Source of the DNA: JANXMY01 sp965246745
GTDB taxonomy: Bacteria > Armatimonadota > Armatimonadia > Armatimonadales > Capsulimonadaceae
Direction of reading: 5' to 3'
DNA: 64,000 nt
Assembly (NCBI GenBank): GCA_965246745.1
Contig: OZ251980.1
Coordinates: 1,922,001-1,986,000, forward strand
The notes beneath the pieces were generated by a model. That model worked only from the letters and a program-made list of their open reading frames with translations. It was not told where the DNA came from and ran no database searches. Every line of letters begins with the position of its first letter. Position 1 is the first letter of the stretch. The translations under genes were made by a program, and so were the position numbers. Shown here piece by piece: positions 22,711 to 29,881 of this stretch.

Positions 22711-22899
22711 TCAGCCTAAAAACCGAGTCGGCAAAGGCGTTTCGGCGATGGTCTCTCCCTGCCGCTCGACCCGAAAGGCATGTGCGCCCGGCACCGGTGA
22801 GACCGCCGAGATTGCGCCTAAAATCGCTTGCTTTACTAGATCGTCTCTTCTCGGCAGCGCGGCTTGCCTACGCGTCAGCTTCCAGCGGCGCGTATTCAA
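22711..22899 (-). CDS. Possible small protein overlapping partner B
   Basis: A minus-strand frame ends ...VSPVPGAHAFRVERQGETIAETPLPTRFLG and overlaps the 3' end of partner B. Its only starts are non-ATG (TTG at 22899 or nearby). The composition is protein-like, but no family or ribosome site is evident. It could be a relic of a third module gene. Confidence 0.25.
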   Translation of the reverse strand: MNTRRWKLTRRQAALPRRDDLVKQAILGAISAVSPVPGAHAFRVERQGETIAETPLPTRFLG

Positions 22900-23200
22900 T
22901 CCCCATCCGCGCCGCTTCGTCCCGCGTCAGCCCGAGCGCGACACGAAGCTGAAGCGCCGCCTCAGTTCCTTTCGCCTCGCGGTAGGCGTCCAGGAGAATT
23001 TCCGAGCGCTCCAGCGGCGTGAGCTGACTCCACTCGCTCCAGATGGCATACAGATAGGCCGGCGCAGAGCGGCCCTGGCTTTCCAGAATAATAATCGGCT
23101 CCACGCTGCCCGGCTGCGGGCTGCGGAGTTCCTCAGCCAAGCGCTGACCGAACGCTTCATAAATCGGGTTCTTCGGATAAATCCGCTGTGCGAGTGACAT
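22868..23200 (-). CDS. HEPN-module partner B
   Basis: This 110-residue paralogue of partner A shares RLAEELRSPQ, LYAIWSEWSQLTPLERSEILL, ALGLTRDEAARMGIEYAPLEA and overall length. It starts 4 bases after HEPN-B, so the order HEPN then partner is the same in both modules. Function is unknown. Confidence 0.72.
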   Translation of the reverse strand: MSLAQRIYPKNPIYEAFGQRLAEELRSPQPGSVEPIIILESQGRSAPAYLYAIWSEWSQLTPLERSEILLDAYREAKGTEAALQLRVALGLTRDEAARMGIEYAPLEADA

Positions 23201-23204
23201 TCAA

Positions 23205-23723
23205 TTACCTCCGGGGAGTGTACAGTGTGCCGTCACGGTAATGGCTTCGAATCCAAGTGACATCTTCATAAACGTTATTGACTTCAAGTGCTGTCGCCTG
23301 CGCCGAACGATAGCGCAGTTCCACAAACCAGTTGTCCGCAAGGCGCTGGACGGCATGGGCGAATGCAAGTTCTGTCGCGACCGGCAAAGGCCGCGATTCC
23401 TGGCGACGCTTTTCAATGATCAATTCAGACCAGAAAAGCAGGTCGTGGTAGTTTTTGACCGAGCGGCCCGGCAGAAATGTTGCAGCCGCCAGTTTCGCCA
23501 GGCCAAGTTGTGTGCCGACGGGAAAGGCCAGTGTTGTGGATTTATCCAGCAGAAAATAGCTGTTTTTTAGCAACATTTCGGCGGCATACCCCATCAAATA
23601 TATTCCGGCAGACCCTTCGCCGCGCATCATCAATTCCAGCCCTGTCCAATACCGCGCTTCGGACGCCAGATCAAACTCTTGAACCGTTTCCGGCAAAGGC
23701 TGTAAACGCAAGCGCAGGGTCAC
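23205..23723 (-). CDS. HEPN-like protein B
   Basis: This 172-residue paralogue of HEPN-A opens MTLRLRLQPLPETVQEFDLAS, carries GSAGIYLMGYAAEMLLKNSY as the HEPN core, and has the same C-terminal block LRYRSAQAT...E...EDVTWIRSHY. Its start overlaps the upstream gene by ATGA. Both genes look intact, so the duplicate is probably functional or recent. Confidence 0.77.
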   Translation of the reverse strand: MTLRLRLQPLPETVQEFDLASEARYWTGLELMMRGEGSAGIYLMGYAAEMLLKNSYFLLDKSTTLAFPVGTQLGLAKLAAATFLPGRSVKNYHDLLFWSELIIEKRRQESRPLPVATELAFAHAVQRLADNWFVELRYRSAQATALEVNNVYEDVTWIRSHYRDGTLYTPRR

Positions 23724-24019
23724 ATCGCCGACCTTTCTGAGTGGTTGCTGCCGAAGTTTTCAGAACCGACCCAGCGGCCGGGACGATGCGCGTTCAATCT
23801 TTCCAGCCAGTCACGGCGCGGCGAATAAACTTCCCACCGGCGCTCTTTCACGGCGATTCCCACAAAAAGCCAAGCCTCCCAATCCGGGACGGCTTCACGC
23901 CACTCCCAGGGATACGGGCTTTGCTGAAATGACGTGTCCCACCAAAGCGCATCCAGCTCAGGCAAAAGCGGCGCGAACAGGTCGGCAAACGGGTAGTCTG
24001 GAAAGCTTGATCCCAGCAT
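23720..24019 (-). CDS. Small Trp-rich protein heading the HEPN-B operon
   Basis: The 99-residue protein is unusually rich in Trp and aromatic residues (DALWWDTSF, YPWEWREAVPDWEAWLFVGIAV). It overlaps HEPN-B by ATGA, so the operon order is this gene, HEPN-B, partner-B. There is no counterpart before HEPN-A, where the PQQ gene relic occupies the same overlapping position. Family not recognised. Confidence 0.6.
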   Translation of the reverse strand: MLGSSFPDYPFADLFAPLLPELDALWWDTSFQQSPYPWEWREAVPDWEAWLFVGIAVKERRWEVYSPRRDWLERLNAHRPGRWVGSENFGSNHSERSAM

Positions 24020-24071
24020 GAATGCGATTCCCTCTGCCCCGGCATCGGCACTGTCAGGCTCCGATGTCGCT

Positions 24072-24476
24072 CTACAAAACGGCGTTTGTCAGCGCCGCAA
24101 GATGACCGACGTTGGCAGTCGCTACAACCGTTTCCGCAAGGCCGAAAAGATTAAAATCAAGCGATGCCGCCTGCGCGGCAATCAGCGCGTCGCCGTCCAG
24201 CGCATCGGGCGGGGCCGTCGTCAGCGGCAAATAAGCGCCGGAGAGGTTTGCGCTGAACTGGTCTAGCCGAGCAATCGCCCCACTGTTTCCCTGACGCAGA
24301 AACTCCCGGCGCAGCTCGTAATCGGCGATTTCCGGCACGAAAAAGAGGCAGCCGAAATCAATCAAATCATCCGCCCAGCTCCGACACGCTTCCGCTTCAG
24401 GAATGCCCTTCTTTTGTGTCAGCAAGCCGAGCGGAGTCGTATCGAGAATGATTGCAATCGGGTTCGTGAGTATCAA
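24072..24476 (-). CDS. PIN-domain toxin
   Basis: The 134-residue PIN protein has AIILDTTPLGLL (D12), EIADYELRREFL, PDALDGDALIAAQA and ETVVATANVGHLAAL. The last segment is the NxxH-like end of PIN domains where Asn replaces the final acid. It is likely an RNase toxin. It overlaps the upstream RHH antitoxin gene by ATGA. Confidence 0.82.
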   Translation of the reverse strand: MILTNPIAIILDTTPLGLLTQKKGIPEAEACRSWADDLIDFGCLFFVPEIADYELRREFLRQGNSGAIARLDQFSANLSGAYLPLTTAPPDALDGDALIAAQAASLDFNLFGLAETVVATANVGHLAALTNAVL

Positions 24477-24823
24477 GCGGTTCCCTCGGCGGCTTCCTCT
24501 TCGCTTTCTCCCAGCAAAGCATGAAAATCGGTGCGGCCTTCCAATGAAAATCGGTTCGCCTCCAAAGCGGTTTTAGTCGACTCCCACTCTTGATTGCGCC
24601 GCTCGATCTCTGCCGGGTCACTCGTCGCATCTTCTGCGTCCCATTGCGCGAACAAAGCCTGCATCTTGTTTTGACGCAGCGCAGGCGACGGATAGCGCTC
24701 CCGCAAATCTTCTAAAATGATCTGCTCGGGCGTTTTGCCCTTGCGCCGCGCTTCATTTTCCAACGCGCCTTCGACTTCCGGCGGCAGCTCCAGTGTCAGT
24801 GTAGTTTCCTTTTCCTCCTGCAC
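24473..24823 (-). CDS. Ribbon-helix-helix-type antitoxin
   Basis: The 116-residue protein has an N-terminal TTLTLELPPEVEGALENEA and then RKGKTPEQIILEDL, the beta-alpha-alpha pattern of RHH/CopG antitoxins. A long acidic C-terminal half probably binds the PIN toxin encoded immediately downstream. It follows smpB by 4 bases on the same strand, so it may be read from the smpB promoter. Confidence 0.78.
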   Translation of the reverse strand: MQEEKETTLTLELPPEVEGALENEARRKGKTPEQIILEDLRERYPSPALRQNKMQALFAQWDAEDATSDPAEIERRNQEWESTKTALEANRFSLEGRTDFHALLGESEEEAAEGTA

Positions 24824-24827
24824 GTTG

Positions 24828-25313
24828 TCACCGCCCGAAGACTTCCCGGCGGGCGTCGCGGTCGCGGTCGCGCTCGGCGATGGAGTCGCGCTTGTCCCAC
24901 AGCTTTTTGCCGCGCCCGATGCCGATCTCGAGCTTCGCGAAGCCGTTCTCGAAAAACAGCTTGGTCGGGATCACCGACAGGCCCCGCTCGTTGACCCGCG
25001 TGGTCAGCTTGGTGATCTGCCACTTGTGCAGGAGCAGCTTGCGTGAGCGCCGAGCTTCGAGGTTGTACCGATTGCCCTGGTCATACGGGGCAATGTAAAA
25101 ATTGTTGACCCAGACTTCGCCGTTCTGCACCCGGCAGAACGAGTCGTTCAAATTCGCCAGCCCGAGCCGAATAGACTTGATCTCGGTGCCCGACAGCACC
25201 AGCCCGGCGACATACGTTTCTTCAATCTCGTATTCATGCCGCGCCTTGCGGTTGAGGATCGAAACGTTCCGCTTGCGGGCGTCGTCTTTTGCATTCTTTG
25301 TCGCGGTTGCCAT
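24828..25313 (-). CDS. smpB: SsrA-binding protein
   Basis: The 161-residue protein contains ILNRKARHEYEIEETYVAGL, VLSGTEIKSIRLGLANL, the FYIAPYDQGN loop and GLSVIPTKLFFENGFAKLEI, then the basic tail GKKLWDKRD. These are textbook SmpB, the tmRNA partner in ribosome rescue. ATG 25313 is chosen; a longer frame to 25391 lacks support. A TATAAT box lies 9 bases upstream. No tmRNA gene was recognised in the window. Confidence 0.96.
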   Translation of the reverse strand: MATATKNAKDDARKRNVSILNRKARHEYEIEETYVAGLVLSGTEIKSIRLGLANLNDSFCRVQNGEVWVNNFYIAPYDQGNRYNLEARRSRKLLLHKWQITKLTTRVNERGLSVIPTKLFFENGFAKLEIGIGRGKKLWDKRDSIAERDRDRDARREVFGR

Positions 25314-25322
25314 AATACCGTG

Positions 25323-25328
25323 ATTATA
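25323..25328 (-). promoter_or_regulatory. -10 box of smpB
   Basis: TATAAT on the minus strand, 9 bases before the ATG at 25313. The leader would be only a few bases. Confidence 0.5.
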
Positions 25329-25377
25329 GCAGAAACAGCGGATTATCGCGGAACTGGCGCGGCAAGCGGCATGGTGG

Positions 25378-25383
25378 TATAAT
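25378..25383 (+). promoter_or_regulatory. -10 box of the hairpin-led orphan gene
   Basis: GGTATAATGG lies 44 bases before the hairpin at 25427, so the hairpin would be transcribed in a leader of about 80 bases. Confidence 0.5.
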
Positions 25384-25426
25384 GGAGACATCTTTGGCGG
25401 CTCGACTTGACTTCAGGGCGCGTTTC

Positions 25427-25470
25427 GAGCAATCCTCTCGGCATAATCTATTGCCGGGAGAAGATTGCTC
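25427..25470 (+). promoter_or_regulatory. Stem-loop masking the ribosome site, abutting the start codon
   Basis: GAGCAATC pairs with GATTGCTC at the base. CTCTCGGCA then pairs with TGCCGGGAG above a 2-base bulge, with an 8-base loop. The GGGAG ribosome site is inside the right arm and the stem ends one base before ATG 25471. This fits translational control such as a thermometer, protein operator or ligand switch; which one is unknown. Confidence 0.7.
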
Positions 25471-25812
25471 ATGCTGCGCTCCAACTATTTCGCCGTCCGG
25501 GACGTGCCGGAGTTCTTTGACTTCTGCGACCACTGGGACTTTAAGGCTATTCAAAGCGCCGAGGGCCTGCACGGCTTCGTCTGCGCTGACGAGGGATTGT
25601 TTGAATCAGATGAAGTTTTAGACGGAATCGCCGATTTGCTTGCCGCCGACAACGTCGCGGTCGTGATGCAGGTAGACCATGACCATCTGCGCTGGCTCGA
25701 CGGCACGGCGTGGGCCGTCAACAGCCGGCATGAGCAGCGCACCGTGGCTTTGGGTGACATTTATGACTTGGCAAAGCCGCTCGGCCCGTTTGTGACACAC
25801 GCACTGTATTAA
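25471..25812 (+). CDS. Small acidic protein of unknown function
   Basis: The 113-residue protein MLRSNYFAVRDVPEFFDFCD... is strongly acidic (about 20 Asp/Glu against about 7 Lys/Arg), with QVDHDHLRWLDGTAWAVN near the middle. No family is recognised. The ATG is preceded by GGGAG held in a hairpin. It lies just upstream of an HsdR-N-like nuclease gene, so an acidic inhibitor role is imaginable but unsupported. The stop is followed by a short duplication. Confidence 0.6.
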   Translation: MLRSNYFAVRDVPEFFDFCDHWDFKAIQSAEGLHGFVCADEGLFESDEVLDGIADLLAADNVAVVMQVDHDHLRWLDGTAWAVNSRHEQRTVALGDIYDLAKPLGPFVTHALY

Positions 25813-25829
25813 AAGTCATTGTATTAAAA
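25805..25829 (+). repeat. Short duplication across a stop codon
   Basis: TGTATTAAAA occurs at 25805-25814 (containing the TAA stop) and again at 25820-25829, period 15. Confidence 0.8.
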
Positions 25830-25895
25830 TTGTCTTGAAGTCGAAAGGATTATCATGCCGAGTCGAAGAACCATAGCAGTTACTTTACTGACGGC

Positions 25896-27011
25896 TTGGA
25901 GTTCTGCTTGGACACGCCCGAAACCGACCCGCTGCAAGAAAAAATCAAGGCCATCCATGCGCTTTTATCAGACGCCCAAACGAAGGGCATGAAAGTGAAT
26001 GAAGCGCAGACCGAAATGTGGATTATCAATCCATTGCTGGACGCGCTGGGCTATGGCCTGCTGGAAATTCACAAGCAAAGCCACGACGCAAACACAAACG
26101 AGTTCCCGGACTATACAATTCTGCCGGACGAACACTGCCGCTGGTTTTTGGAAGTCAAGGGCTTAAATGTTTCTCTCGGAGACAAAGAAGCGAAACAGGC
26201 AGTCGGATACGCGGTCAATAAAGGGGCGGAATGGGCGGTTTTGACGAACGGCCGCCGGTGGCTGATTTACAAGGCGCACCTGCTGAAGCCTCTGCCGGAA
26301 AAACTGGTCTTTGAAGTCAAGGATTTGTTCAATAAGCCAAACGCTGCCGATACTTTGCGTTTGCTGTCCCGCGCATCGGTCATGGGAGGCGGTCTTGCAA
26401 ACGCTTGGCTGGCGGGACAAATTGATCCCCTTGTCGAGAAAGAATTGCTGAACCCAGCGTCGGCGACGCGAAAAGCCCTTCGCAAAGCGGTCTCCGCCGA
26501 AACGCAGGCCGCTGTTACCGACGCCGCTATCGGGCAGGCACTCGCTCGGCTCGGCGTTCTGAGTGTGGAACCGACGGCGGCGGCTCTGCCGGCAGGCGGT
26601 CTGCCGCCGCTGGGCTATTGGGCACAGAACGCCGCGCTTGTGACCGGCCGTAAACCCGCCCTTCTGAAAATCGGCAATTACGACGCCGCGCCGGTCAAAT
26701 CCTGGAGTGCTCTGGCACAAATTGTGGTCAAATTCATCGGCGAAAAGTACGGACTGCCGGCGATGCCGTTCACGGGGAGCGGAACTGGAAAGCGATACTT
26801 TCTGAACACGTCCGCCGAGCATCCCGGCGGCAAGCCTATGATTACGATTGCAAGCATCAGCGTGTCCGGTAAAACGATCTATTTGGAGATGAACCGGAGC
26901 GCGAATGATACCGTGCTGCGCCTTGCCGCCCTGCTTCAAGCGGTGAATGCTCCTCTGGGCAGTGTCGAAATAGAAATCGAAGCGCAGGCGGAGAAAGCAG
27001 CGAGCGCGTGA
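25896..27011 (+). CDS. HsdR N-terminal-like nuclease protein, probable frameshift at the start
   Basis: The 371-residue protein has the type I restriction HsdR N-terminal fold: NEAQTEMWIINPLLDALGY, EFPDYTILPDEHCRWFLEVKG (D...ExK nuclease core), QAVGYAVNKGAEWAVLTNGRRWLIYK. No helicase domain follows, so it is a stand-alone member; the C-terminal 170 residues are unassigned. The in-frame start is only a TTG. An ATG with AAAGGA lies at 25855 in the neighbouring frame, and one extra G after it would join MA to the upstream in-frame residues ESKNHSSYFTDG. A one-base deletion, real or technical, is likely. It overlaps the epimerase gene by GTGA. Confidence 0.75.
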   Translation: MEFCLDTPETDPLQEKIKAIHALLSDAQTKGMKVNEAQTEMWIINPLLDALGYGLLEIHKQSHDANTNEFPDYTILPDEHCRWFLEVKGLNVSLGDKEAKQAVGYAVNKGAEWAVLTNGRRWLIYKAHLLKPLPEKLVFEVKDLFNKPNAADTLRLLSRASVMGGGLANAWLAGQIDPLVEKELLNPASATRKALRKAVSAETQAAVTDAAIGQALARLGVLSVEPTAAALPAGGLPPLGYWAQNAALVTGRKPALLKIGNYDAAPVKSWSALAQIVVKFIGEKYGLPAMPFTGSGTGKRYFLNTSAEHPGGKPMITIASISVSGKTIYLEMNRSANDTVLRLAALLQAVNAPLGSVEIEIEAQAEKAASA

Positions 27012-27979
27012 AAAAGGCAGTCGTCACCGGCGGCGCGGGGTTTATCGGGTCGCACCTGACGGCGCGGCTGGCGGCGGACGGGCACCGGGTGGTCGTACTG
27101 GACACGCTGGCGGGCGATGCGCCGAGGGCGCGGGCCGAGCGGCTAGCGGGCTTGCCGGGCGTGGAAGTCGTGCGGGGCGACATTCGCGACGCCGCCCTCT
27201 GCCGGAGCGTCTTGGCGGGCGCGGACTTTGTCTTTCATCTGGCCGCCGAAGTGTCGGTGCCGCAGTCTATCCTCGACCCGGCGGCCTGTTTGGACATCAA
27301 TCTCGGCGGAACTGTAACCTTGCTGGAAGCGGCGCGGGCGGCGGGGACAATCGAGCGCTTTGTGCTGGCCTCGTCCTGCGCGGTCTACGGCGACACGCCG
27401 GGGGCGGAAAAATCCGAGCAATCGGAAGTCTCGCCGCTGTCGCCGTATGCGACTTCCAAGCTGGCCGGGGAACACCTGTGCCGCAATTACTGGACGCTCT
27501 ACGGCGTCCCCACGGTCAGCCTGCGCTACTTCAATGTTTACGGGCCGGGGCAGGACCCAAACGGGGCATATGCCGCCGTGATCCCGAAATTCATCGCCGC
27601 GATTTCGGCAAGCGAAAAGCCGGCGGTCTACGGCAGCGGCGAGCAGTCGCGGGATTTTGTTTTTGTCGGCGATGTGGTCAGCGCCAATCTGGCGGCGGCG
27701 ACGAGCGAAAACGCGCCCGGCGGCGTCTTCAACATCGGCAGCGGGTGCCGCGTGTCGCTGAACGAGCTTTTGGCGACGCTGGCGACGCTGACCGGCAGCG
27801 CGGGTGCCGCAGACCGCCGGCCCGCGCGGGCCGGCGACGTTCTGCACTCCTGCGCGGACATCACGCTGGCCGCGCAGCGGCTGGGATTTTCGCCGCGCGT
27901 GCGCTTGGAAGACGGATTGGCACGAACTTTGCAGTGGTATCAGGAAACGCGCGGCGACGAGACAAGCGAAACACGCTGA
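27008..27979 (+). CDS. NAD-dependent sugar-nucleotide epimerase/dehydratase
   Basis: The 323-residue extended SDR protein has TGGAGFIGSHL (NAD site, about 7-17), HLAAEVSVPQSILDP, ASSCAVYG and the catalytic YATSK, then RYFNVYGPGQDPNG and SRDFVFVGDV. It is closest in feel to UDP-glucose/UDP-GlcNAc 4-epimerases. The start is GTG 27008 overlapping the upstream stop. It is followed 16 bp later by ugd, supporting a role in nucleotide-sugar supply. Exact substrate cannot be set from sequence. Confidence 0.9.
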   Translation: MKKAVVTGGAGFIGSHLTARLAADGHRVVVLDTLAGDAPRARAERLAGLPGVEVVRGDIRDAALCRSVLAGADFVFHLAAEVSVPQSILDPAACLDINLGGTVTLLEAARAAGTIERFVLASSCAVYGDTPGAEKSEQSEVSPLSPYATSKLAGEHLCRNYWTLYGVPTVSLRYFNVYGPGQDPNGAYAAVIPKFIAAISASEKPAVYGSGEQSRDFVFVGDVVSANLAAATSENAPGGVFNIGSGCRVSLNELLATLATLTGSAGAADRRPARAGDVLHSCADITLAAQRLGFSPRVRLEDGLARTLQWYQETRGDETSETR

Positions 27980-27995
27980 GGAGGCGAAAGCATCT

Positions 27996-29369
27996 ATGAA
28001 CATCTGCGTCATTGGAACGGGGTACGTCGGACTGGTCACCGGAGTCGTCTTTGCCGACATGGGCAACGATGTGGTCTGCGTGGACAAGCTGGCCGCCAAA
28101 ATTGACGGCCTCAATCGCGGCGTCATGCCGATCTACGAGCCGGGATTGGAAGAAATGGTCGCCCGCAATGTCGGCGACGGGCGCTTGGAGTTCACCACGG
28201 ATCTCGACAGCGCCGTGCAGAAAGCCGAGATCGTTTTTATCGCGGTCGGCACCCCCCCGCGCGAAGACGGCTCGACTGACTTGTCGTATGTGGAGGATGC
28301 CGCCAAAGGGGTCGCCCGCGCCTTGAACCGCTACAAAGTCATCGTCAACAAAAGCACCGTGCCGGTCGGCACCGGCGACTTTGTCCGCGAAGTGATTGAA
28401 ACCAACAAGCGCCGCGCCGTGGACTTTGACGTGGTCTCAAACCCCGAGTTCCTGCGCGAAGGCTCAGCGATCACCGATACGCTCGTTCCCGACCGCATCG
28501 TTATCGGCGCACCGTCCAAAATCGTCGCCATGAGATTGCTTGAGCTGTACGCCCCGCTCGAGCGCCCGATGATCGTCACCGATGTCGCCAGCGCCGAAAT
28601 GATCAAATACGCGTCTAATGCGTTCCTGGCGACCAAGATTTCGTTTGCCAACGCCATCGCGAACATCTGCGAGGAAGCCGGCGCGGATGTCACTCAGGTC
28701 GTCAAAGGCATGGGCCTCGATGCCCGCATCGGGCAGGCGTTTCTCAGCGCCGGCCTCGGCTACGGCGGCTCGTGCTTCCCGAAAGACACCCGCTCGCTGC
28801 TGCACACGGCGCAGTCTTACGGCTGCGAGTTCCCGCTGCTGGCCGCGACGATTGAAACCAACGAGCGTCAGCCGAAGCGCTTTCTTCAGAAAATCCACGA
28901 CGCGCTCGGCGGCGGCGATTTGAAAGGCAAAACCGTCGGCATTCTCGGCCTGGCATTCAAAGCCAACACCGACGACATGCGCGAAGCGAAGTCTTTGGAC
29001 GTGATCGCCGACCTGCTGGCGTCGGGCGCTTCCGTTCAAGCCTACGACCCGATTGCGATGGACAACACCAAGCCGCTCTTCCCGCAGATCACCTACGGGG
29101 CCAATGCCTACGAAGTCGCCGCGGGGGCCGACGCCCTGATTGTCGTGACCGAGTGGAACGAGTTCAAGAACCTGAACTTCGAGCGCATCTCCGGCCTGAT
29201 GGCGCGTCCGCTGATTTTGGATGGCCGCAACTTGTACGATCCCGACCGCCTGCGCCGCCTGGGCTTCGAGTACCACAGCATCGGGCGCATGTCCGCAAGG
29301 CCCGGCGCGAAGCCCGCGCCGGCCCTGCCCGGTCACCTGTACACCCAGAAAGAAGTCGCCGCCGTTTGA
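27996..29369 (+). CDS. ugd: UDP-glucose 6-dehydrogenase
   Basis: The 457-residue protein begins MNICVIGTGYVGLVTGVVFA (Rossmann site) and has VFIAVGTPPREDGS, NKSTVPVGT, SNPEFLREGSAI and the catalytic GYGGSCFPKDTRSL (Cys near 259), then GLAFKANTDDMREAKSL. It oxidises UDP-glucose to UDP-glucuronate with two NAD+. GAGGAGGCG precedes the ATG. The stop overlaps the gtrA start (TGATG), so the three genes from 27008 form one unit. Confidence 0.96.
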   Translation: MNICVIGTGYVGLVTGVVFADMGNDVVCVDKLAAKIDGLNRGVMPIYEPGLEEMVARNVGDGRLEFTTDLDSAVQKAEIVFIAVGTPPREDGSTDLSYVEDAAKGVARALNRYKVIVNKSTVPVGTGDFVREVIETNKRRAVDFDVVSNPEFLREGSAITDTLVPDRIVIGAPSKIVAMRLLELYAPLERPMIVTDVASAEMIKYASNAFLATKISFANAIANICEEAGADVTQVVKGMGLDARIGQAFLSAGLGYGGSCFPKDTRSLLHTAQSYGCEFPLLAATIETNERQPKRFLQKIHDALGGGDLKGKTVGILGLAFKANTDDMREAKSLDVIADLLASGASVQAYDPIAMDNTKPLFPQITYGANAYEVAAGADALIVVTEWNEFKNLNFERISGLMARPLILDGRNLYDPDRLRRLGFEYHSIGRMSARPGAKPAPALPGHLYTQKEVAAV

Positions 29370-29821
29370 TGATTTCTCCCGAGACCTCCCAAAAACCGCT
29401 GCCGCTAGCCCAGCGCTCGGGCCTGCGGCAGCTTGTCAAATTCGGCATTGTCGGCGCAAGCAGCACGGCGGTCAACTTCGCCGTGCTGAACATGATGCTG
29501 ATTGCGCTGCACCAAAACCGCTACGTCGCCGTCACCGTCGCGTTTCTGGTGTCGGTCGTCAACGGCTACATCTGGAACAAGCGCTGGACCTTCAAGTCTG
29601 CTCCGACCAAAGCCGTCTACACCCAATTCACGCAGTTTCTGCTGGTCAACGCCGTGTCCTGGGGCCTCGACCTGCTGTTTGTCCGCTTGATTTCCGTGCC
29701 TCTGGAGCATGACTTCCACTTATCCGCCGTCAAAGCCACCAACCTCGCCCAGCTCGCCGCCACCGGCGTTCTCGTCTTTTGGAACTTCTTCGCCAATCGC
29801 TTTTGGACATTCAAGCATTGA
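29369..29821 (+). CDS. GtrA-family membrane protein
   Basis: The 150-residue protein has four membrane helices: LRQLVKFGIVGASSTAVNF (GtrA signature), VAVTVAFLVSVVNGYIWNKRWTF, a third near VNAVSWGLDLLFV and a C-terminal helix ending FWNFFANRFWTFKH. GtrA proteins assist transfer of sugars or lipid-linked sugars across the membrane. Its ATG overlaps the ugd stop by one base. It is followed by a strong terminator. Confidence 0.9.
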   Translation: MISPETSQKPLPLAQRSGLRQLVKFGIVGASSTAVNFAVLNMMLIALHQNRYVAVTVAFLVSVVNGYIWNKRWTFKSAPTKAVYTQFTQFLLVNAVSWGLDLLFVRLISVPLEHDFHLSAVKATNLAQLAATGVLVFWNFFANRFWTFKH

Positions 29822-29832
29822 AGCGCACGCAA

Positions 29833-29864
29833 AAAAGCCTCCTGCATTTGCAGGAGGCTTTTTC
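29833..29864. terminator. Bidirectional Rho-independent terminator
   Basis: The hairpin GCCTCCTGCA-TT-TGCAGGAGGC is flanked by AAAAA on the left and TTTTT on the right. It separates gtrA from the convergent PEP-CTERM gene. Confidence 0.95.
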
Positions 29865-29881
29865 TATCACAGCCGAACAAT

